A DNA stretch of 64,000 bases, taken from NCBI RefSeq assembly GCF_013402815.2, contig NZ_CP058601.1, positions 992,001-1,056,000 on the forward strand. The letters run 5' to 3'. This DNA is from Natrinema halophilum. GTDB taxonomy: Archaea; Halobacteriota; Halobacteria; Halobacteriales; Natrialbaceae. The notes beneath the pieces are model-generated. The model had not been told where the DNA came from and made no database searches. It saw nothing but the letters and a program-made list of their open reading frames with translations. Below are positions 1 to 9,302 of this stretch, piece by piece; the first letter of the stretch is position 1, and every line of letters starts with the position of its first letter. The translations under genes were made by a program, and so were the position numbers.

Positions 1-624
1 GCGATCGCCCGAATAAATCCGTACGCGGCCGGGTTCGACAGCTGCGACGGCAGCGATCGATGCTGGATCTACCGACGCAAGAGGGAGCGCGATGTCGCTG
101 TACGACTCGACGACGGCGACGTCGGCCCTTTCGATCTCGTTGGCCAGTCGCTCGAACGTTGGAACGTACTCCCGTTCGGCGAGGGCATTGAACTCTTCTA
201 CCGTGTCGACGGAAATCGCGTCCTCGAGCGGGAGCGCATCGGCCACCGCGTCGGGGACGTCGGCAGTGGCATTGCGAACGAAAAGCGGTTCGTCGTCGCT
301 TCGTCCGATGCGGTCGACGACGAACTCGCGATCGGTTCGACCGAGCAAGCCGTTTCCGCCGCCCGGTGTGGGTTGCCAGAGGCGATGGACGGGATTCAAT
401 TCCTCGGGTGGCCTGCCGCGGCCATCAGCTGACGAAAGACGAGCAGCGTCCTTGCCGTAGAGCCGGCCGTCGGTGATCGCCCGCAGACAGTCGTCGTGGT
501 CGAACCAGAAATCGTTCCCGGCGCGTGGTTTGTAGCCGACTGCGCCAGTCCGATAGAGCAAACCGGTCGAAAACGTCGTCTTGCCGGCGTCGACCCGATC
601 GGCGCCGACCACAAGGAGGATCAT
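1..624 (-). CDS. Predicted P-loop ATPase/GTPase (3' end cut by the window edge)
   Basis: Reading leftward from an ATG at 624, the frame stays open to the window edge (about 208 residues seen). The N-terminus carries a Walker A-like loop, GADRVDAGKTT, at residues 7-17. This resembles the small archaeal family annotated as predicted P-loop ATPase/GTPase, whose substrate is unknown. Later segments keep a regular alpha/beta pattern (VAVVESYSDIALP). Its ATG overlaps the TGA of the upstream 88-aa gene, so the two are almost certainly cotranscribed and translationally coupled. The C-terminus is outside the window. Family assignment is moderate and function is unknown. Confidence 0.7.
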   Translation of the reverse strand, partial: MILLVVGADRVDAGKTTFSTGLLYRTGAVGYKPRAGNDFWFDHDDCLRAITDGRLYGKDAARLSSADGRGRPPEELNPVHRLWQPTPGGGNGLLGRTDREFVVDRIGRSDDEPLFVRNATADVPDAVADALPLEDAISVDTVEEFNALAEREYVPTFERLANEIERADVAVVESYSDIALPLASVDPASIAAVAAVEPGRVRIYSGDR

Positions 625-887
625 TCTTTCAGTCCGTAGTAGCCCGGCTCGTCTTCAGACCGAGGCTCGGCGACGACGAGATCATCCGCGTTGGTCATAA
701 TCCACGGAATTGCCCAGTCGAGCAGAATATCTTCGGTCTCTCGGTCGATATCGGCTTCGGGCTCGAGGCCCTGTAATAAGCGTGCGATTTCGTAGACAGT
801 GTACATGTGATCGGTCTCGAGGAGTTCCTCGGGTGTGTAGAAGTCACACGGCGGAAGGTTCTCGAATTCGGATTTCGGGACGGGCAT
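621..887 (-). CDS. Small acidic conserved hypothetical protein (88 aa)
   Basis: This 88-residue acidic protein starts MPVPKSEFENLPPCDFYTPEEL and contains no membrane segment, signal peptide or recognisable catalytic motif. It looks like a small soluble helical protein. Its stop codon overlaps the start of the P-loop ATPase by 4 nt, and high third-position GC supports real coding. No function can be assigned. The tight overlap suggests it works with or regulates the ATPase, which is inference. Confidence 0.65.
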   Translation of the reverse strand: MPVPKSEFENLPPCDFYTPEELLETDHMYTVYEIARLLQGLEPEADIDRETEDILLDWAIPWIMTNADDLVVAEPRSEDEPGYYGLKE

Positions 888-1184
888 ACGCTGACGTACT
901 GGCGGCCGATGCCTAAATCGTTCGTTCGACCCCGCCCGTACCGAACGACGCGAGATAGTCCTCGAAAACGGACGATCGTCGACGGATGGATACGGCGGTA
1001 TTCCGTACGATGATACTACCGTGTACGGAAACGGTATTTCTTAGGAGTTTCGAGAGCTGACGACTGCGGTACGAAACCAAACCGACGAATTAAAAGAGAC
1101 AAAGCACACAGACCCCAGAAACCTGCACCCTCCGGTCCCGGTGGGCTGATAAAGTTTTATTTCCAAACATATCATCAGTTCCTA

Positions 1185-2973
1185 ATGGCGGGAGGTAATG
1201 GGTTAATACAACTAATCTACGGTCTCTCAACCGCCACTGCACTTTTCGTCGGATTAAAAATACATAGTTATAGAGGCAGGAAAGGCGCTGAACGAATAGC
1301 CATTTACATGTTTGGCTCGGCTATCTGGGCTGGTTCGCTCTTTCTCGCCACGATCGTTGACGGATTTGCACTTTCCTTTTCTTCCAACAGTCACTCTACG
1401 TCGGCGTCGTCCTCTCTGTCGCCGCAGCGTTCCGTTTCGGACTCGAGTATACCGGCCGCGAACGGTTCGTTCATCCCAGAATAATCGCGCTGCTCTCGAT
1501 CGAACCAATCGTCGTCGTTGCGCTCGTGTTTTCGAATCCGTGAGATATTTTTTACACATCGCTCGCACGGGATCCGACGACGCCGACCGGCGTCGGATCG
1601 AACTGGGACCTGGATTCGCGCATCACACCGTCTACTCGTACGTCCTTCTTACGGCGTTTACGCTGATGATCGTCGAACTGTTATATAATTCGCAGTCGCT
1701 GTACCGGGGACAGGCGCTCGCTCTGTTCACCGGAACGATATGTACCTTAGCTCTGAACGTAATCACGATCTTCGGTTTGGTCGACATTCATTTGACGCCG
1801 ATCGGGGTCATCCTCAGCGGGACGCTGTACTCGGTCGCGATCATCCGCTATCGGCTGACCGATATCGTGCCGATCGCCCGCGATCGCGTGCTCGATCACG
1901 TTTCGGACGGCGTCTTCGTTCTCGACAGGGACGACCGATTGATCGACGTCAATCCGGTCGGTCGAACCCTTCTCCAAGATCTCGATTCCGCTCCGATCGG
2001 AGAACGCGTCGATTCGCTGTTCGCTCCCGTTCCGAAGCTCAAGGACGAATACGCAGCACTGACCGAAATCCGGACCGACGACGAGCGCGAGATCGAACTC
2101 GATGGCGACTACTTTTACGCACAGGTGACGCCGATCGACGATGGTCGCGACCGCCACGTCGGCTGGCTCCTCATCATCCGCGACGTCACCGATCGAAAGC
2201 GACGCGAAGCCCAGCTAAAACGCCAGAACGAGCGCCTCGAGCGATTCGCCGACGTCGTCTCCCACGACTTGCGAAACCCACTGAACGTCGCTGACGGCTA
2301 CCTCGAGTTGGCCTCCGAGGCCGACGACCCCGAATCGCACCTCCACAAAATCGAGCAGTCTCACGATCGAATGGAAGCGATCATCGAGGACGTCCTTACG
2401 ATAGCTCGAGAAGGCGACGCCGTCTCTGACACAGAGCCGGTCGCACTGGGAGAGCTAGCTGAGCGGGCCTGGGCGACCGTCGATAGCGGCGACGCCACGC
2501 TGACGGTTGCATCCGACAAGCCGTTTCTCGCCGATCCCGGTCGGATGCGGCGACTGCTCGAGAATCTGTTTCGGAACGCGATCGAACATGGCAGGACAGA
2601 CGATTCCGACCCAGACGGAACGGACGGCGCTAGCGGCTCGGGTGGCTCTCCGCTCCACGTCGAAGTTGGCAATCTCGAACTGGATACGACCGATGAGAGC
2701 GCTGGATTTTACGTAGCGGATGATGGCCGAGGACTTCCTGCTGACAGAGACCGCGTCTTCGAAGATGGCTACACCACTGACGCAAAAGGGACGGGATTTG
2801 GCCTGCGTATCGTCCGCGGAATCGCCACCGCCCACGACTGGGAGGTCGACGCCACCGTAGGCGAGGCCGACGGTGCCGGATTCGAGTTCCTCGGTGTCGA
2901 GACAGTCACAGATACTGGCCCATCGGATTCGGTGGTCAGTCCCGATTCAGAGGGAAAGCCCGCATCCTCCTGA
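1185..2973 (+). pseudogene. 7TM-PAS sensor histidine kinase, decayed sensor domain (kinase array copy 1)
   Basis: It is homologous end to end with the two kinases downstream. The start at 1185 reads MAGGNGLIQLIYGLSTATALF and matches their N-termini, with a TTTTAT box 25-30 nt upstream. The frame breaks twice relative to the paralogs. One base is missing near 1377-1379, where the paralogs read ALSVFF. A second is missing near 1597-1605, just before GPGFAHHTVYS. An in-frame TGA lies between them at about 1541, where the paralogs have NPDG or NPRD. From about 1606 to 2973 the PAS domain, HisKA box (SHDLRNP, His codon at 2263), N box (LFRNAIEHG) and G boxes (DDGRGLP, GTGFGL) are intact in one frame. 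The membrane sensor is therefore broken while the cytoplasmic kinase is still readable. A truncated soluble kinase from an internal start is possible. Confidence 0.85.
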
Positions 2974-3124
2974 CCGGTGGGTGAACTGAGGCCGTCAGAT
3001 GTGGAGACGGTCGTTCGATCGACCGGCTTCCGAGACTGGGTTGTTTCTGTCTCCTGCTCTGTGAATCACATTCGTCACGCCGCCTCCTTGCCGGAGACTA
3101 CCCGCGAGGGTATTCTTATCCCTC

Positions 3125-3236
3125 TCTCGCAGTCGTTGATCGTCATTGCCGACCCCGCTCGCGAAGTCGCGGCCAGCGAGTACTCGCTTGCCGCAGCAGT
3201 GCGAACGGTGGGTCCATCGTTTCAATGAGTACTATA
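3125..3236. repeat. Palindromic ~112-bp dispersed element, copy 1 (most degraded)
   Basis: This is the same element as at 5279-5390 and 14197-14310. Shared blocks are GCAGTCGTTGA at the left, ACCCCGCTCGCGAA, CGGCCAGCGAGTACTCGCT, GCAGTGCGAACGGTGGGT, and CATCGTTTCAATGA at the right. The arms are complementary but more diverged than in the other copies. It fills most of the spacer (2974-3281) between the broken and intact kinases. The rest of that spacer shows nothing else recognisable. The ATG at 3225 lies inside the element, so it is unlikely to be the natural start of the next gene. Confidence 0.8.
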
Positions 3237-3281
3237 TTGCCAGTATACTTTAGTAACGTTACGTATCAGTACGTTCCAGTA

Positions 3282-5150
3282 ATGGTCGGGCACGGGATGG
3301 CACAGGCGATCTACGCCATTGCGGCCGTTACGGCACTCCTCGTTTGTAGCATTATATTCCGTCATCGAGAGAAAAAGGGTGCTGTTTGGCTGGCCGTGTT
3401 TATGTTCGCTTCTGCTGTCTGGGCCGGTTCGCTCTTTCTTGCGACCATCGTTGACAGTTTTGCCCTTTCGGTTTTCTTTCGAAAATCGATCTACTTCGGC
3501 GTGGGTCCAGTCGTCGCCTCAATGCTTCTGTTTGCCCTCGAGTATAGCGGGCGCGAACGATTCGTTCGTCCCGAAATCGTCGGTCTGCTCTCGATCGAAC
3601 CGATTCTCGTCATCGTACTCGCGTATGTGAATCCTCGGGACTTTTTCTTCGCAACGGTCGAACCGGATCCGACGGTTCCATCCGGCGTTATTATCGACAT
3701 AGGACTCGGTTTCGTGCTTCACACCGTCTACTCGTACGTCCTTCTCACGGCGTTTTCGCTGATGATCGTCGAGATGCTCTACAATTCGAAGTCGCTGTAT
3801 CGAGGACAGTCGGGTGGCCTGCTCGTCGGAACGGCATTCACGTGGGCGATGAACGTGTTAACTGTTTTCAGTTCGGCAGAGGTCGACTTGACGCCGATCG
3901 GATTCATCGTCGGCGGGACGTTGTACTCGGTCGCGATCATCCGCTATCGGCTGACCGATATCGTGCCGATCGCCCGCGACCGCGTGCTCGATCACGTTTC
4001 GGACGGCGTCTTCGTTCTCGACAGGGACGACCGATTGATCGACGTCAACCCGGTCGGACGAACGCTCCTCGAGGATATCGAATCGTCTCCGATCGGAGAG
4101 AACATCGGTTCGCTGTTCTCCGACTATCCCAGGTTACACGATGAGTACCAAACGCTGACGGCAGCCCCGACAGACGGTGAACGCGAATTTAAACTCGATG
4201 ACAATCACTTTCACGCGCGAACGACGCCGATCGACGATGGTCGCGACCGCCACGTCGGCTGGCTCCTCATCGTCCGCGACATCACCGATCGAAAGCGACG
4301 CGAAGCCCAGCTAAAACGCCAGAACGAACGCCTCGAGCGATTCGCCGACGTCGTCTCCCACGACTTGCGAAACCCACTGAACGTCGCAGACGGCTACCTC
4401 GAGTTGGCCTACGAGGCCGACGACCCCGAATCGCACCTCCACAAAATCGAGCAGTCTCACGATCGAATGGAAGCGATCATCGAGGACGTCCTCGCCCTGG
4501 CTCGGGAAGGCGACGAGGTCTCCGATCCGGAACCGGTTACGCTGGCAGAGCTAGCCGAGCAGGCCTGGGAGACGGTCGATAGCGGCGACGCCACGCTGAC
4601 GGTCGCATCCGACGAGCGGTTTCTCGCCGATCCCGGTCGGACGCGGCGACTGCTGGAGAACCTGTTTCGAAACGCGATCGAACACGGCATGTCGAACAAT
4701 GGTGATCCGAGCGAGGCAGGCGAACAGGGTCAACAGACCGACCACGATTCGGGTTCAGAGATCGAGTCGGGCGCGGACGATACCGCGTTCGCGTACAGCG
4801 GCGACGTAACTGCCGACTCGGATCCCTCGGCGCTCAACGTATCGGTCGGGAATATCGACTCGGAAGAGAAGAGTGGTCAGACAGGGTTTTACGTCGCCGA
4901 CGACGGTCGGGGCCTTCCCGACGACCGTGACCAGGTCTTCGAAGACGGGTACACGACCAACGAAGACGGAACAGGGTTCGGCCTGAGTATCGTTCACGGA
5001 ATCGCCACCGCCCACGACTGGGAGGTCGACGCCACCGACAGCGAGACCGGCGGTGCCAGATTCGAATTTACCGGCGTCGAACCGGTCACCGAAGCGGTCT
5101 CCGAAAGTTCTGCGATCGATCCCGATATAGAATCAGGGTCGCCCCCCTGA
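3282..5150 (+). CDS. 7TM-PAS sensor histidine kinase (kinase array copy 2)
   Basis: This is a membrane sensor kinase of 622 aa. An N-terminal block of about seven hydrophobic helices (residues ~1-225) resembles the histidine-kinase 7TM sensor module. It is followed by PAS (~235-345; GVFVLDRDDRLIDVN), HisKA (SHDLRNP, H360) and an HATPase domain (LFRNAIEHG; DDGRGLP; GTGFGL). I chose the ATG at 3282 over the in-frame ATG at 3225. The sequence around 3282 aligns with the starts of both paralogs, a TATACTTTAG box lies ~30 nt upstream, and 3225 is inside a repeat. An acidic Ser/Asp-rich insert lies between the N and G1 boxes. No response regulator is adjacent, so the partner is unknown; phosphotransfer is family knowledge. 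Confidence 0.9.
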   Translation: MVGHGMAQAIYAIAAVTALLVCSIIFRHREKKGAVWLAVFMFASAVWAGSLFLATIVDSFALSVFFRKSIYFGVGPVVASMLLFALEYSGRERFVRPEIVGLLSIEPILVIVLAYVNPRDFFFATVEPDPTVPSGVIIDIGLGFVLHTVYSYVLLTAFSLMIVEMLYNSKSLYRGQSGGLLVGTAFTWAMNVLTVFSSAEVDLTPIGFIVGGTLYSVAIIRYRLTDIVPIARDRVLDHVSDGVFVLDRDDRLIDVNPVGRTLLEDIESSPIGENIGSLFSDYPRLHDEYQTLTAAPTDGEREFKLDDNHFHARTTPIDDGRDRHVGWLLIVRDITDRKRREAQLKRQNERLERFADVVSHDLRNPLNVADGYLELAYEADDPESHLHKIEQSHDRMEAIIEDVLALAREGDEVSDPEPVTLAELAEQAWETVDSGDATLTVASDERFLADPGRTRRLLENLFRNAIEHGMSNNGDPSEAGEQGQQTDHDSGSEIESGADDTAFAYSGDVTADSDPSALNVSVGNIDSEEKSGQTGFYVADDGRGLPDDRDQVFEDGYTTNEDGTGFGLSIVHGIATAHDWEVDATDSETGGARFEFTGVEPVTEAVSESSAIDPDIESGSPP

Positions 5151-5278
5151 CCGGTAACCGCAAATTGGTCGCTAGGATCGACTACCAACGAACGTCTCGA
5201 ACGTGTCTCTCGAGTGATGGAAACTACGCGATGATTCGGGGTGGGTCTCCGTTGCGTCTGAAGCCCTCGCTCAGAAAC

Positions 5279-5390
5279 TATCGTAGTCGTTGACCGTCAC
5301 TGCACCCCCCGTTTGCGAATTCGCGGCCAGCGAGTACTCGCTGGCCACAGCAGCGTGAGCGGTGAATGCGTCGTTTCAATGACTCCTATA
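5279..5390. repeat. Palindromic ~112-bp dispersed element, copy 2
   Basis: The outer arms are imperfect inverted repeats: left TATCGTAGTCGTTGA, right end complementary to TATAGGAGTCATTGA (12 of 15 match). The core at 5325-5346 is a perfect 22-bp palindrome, GGCCAGCGAG-TA-CTCGCTGGCC. GCGAATTCGC just before it is another perfect palindrome. The element lies in the 369-bp spacer between kinases 2 and 3, in the same relative place as copy 1 between kinases 1 and 2. The rest of 5151-5519 holds only the promoter region of kinase 3. Confidence 0.85.
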
Positions 5391-5519
5391 CGTACCAGCG
5401 ATCGTACGCCCCCCGAAAAGTCGGTTTCGTCGACCAGTTTACGCTGAAGCACGACAGCTATACGCAAATATATCTGTCTGCCAACAACCTTTTGGTATAC
5501 TGAATACCAGTATTGTCCA

Positions 5520-7292
5520 GTGAGATCAGGGGACGTGATATTTCTCGTAATTTACGCTATCGCCACGATTACGTCGTTTGCCGTCGCCGGAGTTATCTAT
5601 CACTATCGAGATAAGAAAGGGGCGATTCCCCTGGCCGCATACATGTTCGGCTCGGCTATCTGGGCTGGATCACTCCTAGTCGCCACTGCCGTCGACGATT
5701 TTGCGCTGTCGGTCTTCTTCCAGAAACTGCTCTACGTCGGCGTCGGCATCGTCGTCCTTTCCGTATTTATTTTCGCCCTCGAGTACACCGGCCGCGAGCG
5801 ATACGTTCGACCCGGAACGATCGGGCTCCTATTTCTCGAACCAATCGTCGTCCTCGCCCTGGTGTTTCCTAATCCGGACGGCATCTTTTATGCGACCTTG
5901 GAGCCGAATCCGGCGATGCCGACCGGTGTCGGCTTCGAGTTTGGACCCGCATTTCTCCTTCACACGGCCTATTCCTATCTTCTGCTGATCGGAACGACGC
6001 TGATGATTTTCGAAATGCTGTACAGTTCTCAGTCGCTGTACCGAGGCCAATCGCTCGCCTTGCTCGCCGGAACGGTATTCACATGGATCATGAACATCGT
6101 TCACGTTGTTGGCCCGATCAATGCCGACATAACGCCGCTCGGATTCATGGTCGGTGGGACGCTGTACTCGGTCGCGATCATCCGCTATCGGCTGACCGAT
6201 ATCGTCCCGATCGCCCGCGATCGAGTCCTCGATAACGTCTCGGACGGCGTCTTCGTTCTCGACAGGGACGACCGGTTGATCGACGTCAATCCGGTCGGTA
6301 AGGCGCTTCTCGAGGATATCGACTCGTCTCCGATCGGGGAACGGGTCGATTCGTTGTTCGCCACGTGGCCGACGTTGCACGACGGATACGAATCACTGAC
6401 TGCAACCCCTACGGATGGAGAACACGAATTCGCACTCGACGCGGGTCACTTTTATGCACGAGCGACGCCGATCGACGATGGTCGCGACCGCCACGTCGGC
6501 TGGCTCCTCATCGTCCGCGACATCACCGATCGAAAGCGACGCGAAGCCCAGCTAAAACGCCAGAACGAGCGCCTCGAACGGTTCGCCGACGTCGTCTCTC
6601 ACGACCTGCGAAACCCGCTGAACGTCGCAGACGGCTACCTCGAGTTGGCCTCCGAGGCAGACGATCCCGAATCCCACCTCGACGAAATCGAGCAGTCTCA
6701 CGACCGAATGAAAACGATCATCGAGGACGTCCTCACACTCGCTCGCGACGGAACGGACGTCACGGATCCGGAACCGGTTTCGCTGACAGACCTTGCCGAA
6801 GGGGCGTGGGAGAACGTCGATACAGGCGACGCCACCCTGACGGTCGCGTCGAATGCGACGATCCTCGGAGACGCCAATCGAGTAACGCGGTTGTTCGAGA
6901 ACCTGTTCCGGAATTCGGTCGAACACGGCACGCCGAAAGAGTCGAACGATTCAACCGAGGTCCTCGGGTCAAACCACACCTCGCTCGACGTCGAGGTGGG
7001 GACCATCGACACCGGCGCGACCAACGATCCGACGGGGTTCTACGTCGCAGACGACGGCCACGGACTGCCGGATGGCGGTGACCGTATCTTCGAGGACGGA
7101 TACACGACCGAGATGGATGGGACGGGATTTGGCCTGCGTATCGTCGACGAGATCGCAACCGCCCACGGCTGGATTGTTGAGGCCGCGGAAAGCGACGCCG
7201 GCGGTGCTAGATTCGATTTCCGCGGCGTCGAAACGGGAACGAACCAACATCTCACGGATTTCGTCGCTGACATCGAGGGTACGACCGAGTGA
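5520..7292 (+). CDS. 7TM-PAS sensor histidine kinase (kinase array copy 3)
   Basis: This is an intact paralog of 590 aa beginning with GTG at 5520. It has about seven membrane helices (~1-225), PAS (~235-345), HisKA with SHDLRNP (H361), the N box LFRNSVEHG, and G boxes DDGHGLP and GTGFGL. An AT-rich GGTATACT box sits just upstream, and the start context (TTGTCCAGTGAG) aligns with the other two copies. The PAS/HisKA linker is nearly base-identical among the three kinases, while the sensor domains and C-terminal inserts differ. They may therefore sense different cues but share a phosphotransfer partner. No cognate regulator is adjacent. Confidence 0.9.
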   Translation: MRSGDVIFLVIYAIATITSFAVAGVIYHYRDKKGAIPLAAYMFGSAIWAGSLLVATAVDDFALSVFFQKLLYVGVGIVVLSVFIFALEYTGRERYVRPGTIGLLFLEPIVVLALVFPNPDGIFYATLEPNPAMPTGVGFEFGPAFLLHTAYSYLLLIGTTLMIFEMLYSSQSLYRGQSLALLAGTVFTWIMNIVHVVGPINADITPLGFMVGGTLYSVAIIRYRLTDIVPIARDRVLDNVSDGVFVLDRDDRLIDVNPVGKALLEDIDSSPIGERVDSLFATWPTLHDGYESLTATPTDGEHEFALDAGHFYARATPIDDGRDRHVGWLLIVRDITDRKRREAQLKRQNERLERFADVVSHDLRNPLNVADGYLELASEADDPESHLDEIEQSHDRMKTIIEDVLTLARDGTDVTDPEPVSLTDLAEGAWENVDTGDATLTVASNATILGDANRVTRLFENLFRNSVEHGTPKESNDSTEVLGSNHTSLDVEVGTIDTGATNDPTGFYVADDGHGLPDGGDRIFEDGYTTEMDGTGFGLRIVDEIATAHGWIVEAAESDAGGARFDFRGVETGTNQHLTDFVADIEGTTE

Positions 7293-7338
7293 TTTCGATG
7301 CTGACCGGGCGATACCGATCACGAGCGAGCAGTTCCCG

Positions 7339-8466
7339 TCACTCATCTCGTGTCCCACCGTCCAGATAGTACCGAATTCGGTCACGGCTCGAATCGGCTA
7401 CCTTTACGAACTCGACGACGCGCTCCCCGTTCTCACACTGATCGAACTCTCGTTCGATCGTCAGCGAATGCTCGTGTAAGTGGTCGAAGAGTGCGTCGAT
7501 CGTCTCCGGGTCACCCCTGACTCTGTGGCGTTCACCGACTGTTTCACCGGCTGCCACGTCCTGAATGGTCGAGATCATCGGGCGGAGGATGGATTCGCCG
7601 AGGTCCCGTGCTCGCTCCTCGAGTTGCTCCTCGCTCTCGTCCAACTCAACGGCCTGAAACGCGTCTCGAACGACCCGGGAAAAGACGAAATCCCGGCCGT
7701 AGTCGAACGGCATCGAGAAGGCGTAGGCGAGTTCGCCGTGGTGTTGGGTTTTCGTCGTGTACTTGACCATCTGCACTCCGTCTGCCGATTTCAAGACGAC
7801 GCCTTCACGGCCCACCGCGTCGAGGTCGTCGATGGTGTCCCGAACCGTCGCGATCGTATCCGACGCGACCGCTCGCCCGAAGAGTCGCGGTTGGCCGAAG
7901 CCGTATTCCTCGCAGAGTTCACGACGATCAGCCACTGGAAGCGGCACACCGGATTCGCAGTCGCGAACGTCGAACACCCGAAATTCGTGGGTGTCAATCC
8001 CCTCGTAGTCGTGGGTTGTATAGGGCGTTTCCGGGCCGATCAGTTCGGCACAGATCGTCTTCCGAGGATGTGCCGCAAAGAACTCCTCGAGCGGAAGGGA
8101 ATCGCGAGCTTGCGCCGTCGTGTACGGACAAACGTAGCCGCTTCTGGTAAACGCAAGCGGGTCGCCCACGTCCGCGATTCGGACGTTAAACCCGTCGAGT
8201 TTCTCCTCGATGGCGACGGTCTCTCCCCCCTCGAAGAACGAAGGGATGCCGGGATCGAGAACGAGAATTCGGGGAATACTCGGATATCCGCGAACGACGA
8301 CGTCGGCGTCCTCGACGATAACTGTCCCCCGCTCGACGCCGTGGCGGGCCGCGGTAAGCACGTAGTGTGTCTGACCAGCCACCGAGCGTTGCTCGAAGTG
8401 CTCGAAGAGGTCGTCGGGCTCCGCCGTGGTGGCCTCGAGTCGCTCGAGATACTCCTCGGGGACCAT
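7339..8466 (-). CDS. ATP-dependent RNA ligase (archaeal Rnl3-type)
   Basis: This is a nucleotidyltransferase-fold ligase of 375 aa. Motif I is EKLDG with the presumed adenylated lysine K89. Motif IV-like EGVVLKS and motif V-like VKYTT follow. An all-helical C-terminal region matches the Pab1020-type archaeal RNA ligases, which join RNA ends and can circularise RNA. I prefer the ATG at 8466 to the in-frame ATG at 8511, because a TTTTTTAC box sits about 30 nt upstream of 8466 and the family starts near this residue. It is divergent from the PIN-domain partner at 8613, and such pairs recur in archaea. RNA repair or processing is the likely role; the natural substrate is not known to me. Confidence 0.85.
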   Translation of the reverse strand: MVPEEYLERLEATTAEPDDLFEHFEQRSVAGQTHYVLTAARHGVERGTVIVEDADVVVRGYPSIPRILVLDPGIPSFFEGGETVAIEEKLDGFNVRIADVGDPLAFTRSGYVCPYTTAQARDSLPLEEFFAAHPRKTICAELIGPETPYTTHDYEGIDTHEFRVFDVRDCESGVPLPVADRRELCEEYGFGQPRLFGRAVASDTIATVRDTIDDLDAVGREGVVLKSADGVQMVKYTTKTQHHGELAYAFSMPFDYGRDFVFSRVVRDAFQAVELDESEEQLEERARDLGESILRPMISTIQDVAAGETVGERHRVRGDPETIDALFDHLHEHSLTIEREFDQCENGERVVEFVKVADSSRDRIRYYLDGGTRDE

Positions 8467-8612
8467 ACCTCGTCCGACCACAGACCTGGTAAAAAACACC
8501 GGGCCGGCCACCGATTGGTGGTCGGTTCTGCAGTTATCGGCTGTCCCTCGAAACCGCGACGTGGTTCAAATCCGGGACGAGGTCTATGTGGGTCCTCGCC
8601 GTCTTATCGAGT

Positions 8613-9296
8613 ATGCCCGGTGAACTACCGCGTCAACGGTTCGTCCTCGACACGTCGTTGTTCATCACGGAGGAGATCCGTCGAGACGGCGAATCGCTCG
8701 AGGAGGCTGTCGGCCGCCTGCTCGACCTCGTCGCGACCGCCCGGCTCGAACTCAATATCTCCTGTTACGTGCCGCCATCGATCCACGACGAACTTGCCAC
8801 GATGTTGCGCGACCGGAATATCGAGGAAGACGTATTCTCGCGACTCGATACGTGGGTCGTTCGAAAGAGTCCCGACCGGTACGGCATCACGATACCCGCA
8901 AACGTCGTCTACAACTTTATCGATGAGATGAGCGACCGAGTGGATCGGGGCCTTCGCGTCTCCGAAAAGGCGATCCGCGAAGTCGAACAGCTCGAGCCGG
9001 ACGACCTCGTCACCGATGCGAATACGGACGGACGAGAGGAATACATGACCGACGCCGATCGGATTCTCTCGGACTTACGAGATGAGTATCGACGCGCCCT
9101 CAGACAGGGCGTCCTCGATTCGCGGGAGGATTTCGACCTGCTGATCCTCGCTCGAGAGTTAGACGCCGGCGTGGTCACCGAGGATCGGGGCATCATCTCC
9201 TGGGCCGACGAGTTCGGACTCCGGTACGTCCGCGGCGGTCAGTTCCCGACGCTGCTCGAAGAATACCAGCGAGCGACCGGTGTCGATGACGAGTGA
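8613..9296 (+). CDS. RNA ligase partner protein, PIN-domain-like (UPF0278 / MJ1548 family)
   Basis: This 227-aa protein opens with FVLDTSLF, the typical first acidic strand of PIN nucleases (D13). Further acidic positions follow toward the end ([22 protein letters not shown], where D and E residues complete the usual metal site). The family is named for its genomic association with archaeal RNA ligases, and here it is divergent from one. The start at 8613 is preferred over 8586 because the conserved region begins at once and an AT-rich stretch lies upstream. A metal-dependent RNase that makes or trims ends for the ligase is plausible, but this is inferred from fold and context. It converges on the FAD/Fe-S gene with a 6-nt gap. 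Confidence 0.85.
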   Translation: MPGELPRQRFVLDTSLFITEEIRRDGESLEEAVGRLLDLVATARLELNISCYVPPSIHDELATMLRDRNIEEDVFSRLDTWVVRKSPDRYGITIPANVVYNFIDEMSDRVDRGLRVSEKAIREVEQLEPDDLVTDANTDGREEYMTDADRILSDLRDEYRRALRQGVLDSREDFDLLILARELDAGVVTEDRGIISWADEFGLRYVRGGQFPTLLEEYQRATGVDDE

Positions 9297-9302
9297 GCCG
9301 CG

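Noticed and set aside
3225-3281. Longer N-terminus for kinase copy 2, starting at ATG 3225
   Set aside because: The ATG lies inside the palindromic element, the extra residues have no counterpart in the paralogs, and a TATA-like box sits between it and 3282.
7480-8931. Long open frame of ~480 codons on the plus strand opposite the RNA ligase gene
   Set aside because: A shadow of GC-rich codon use; the minus-strand protein has clear ligase motifs and this frame has none.
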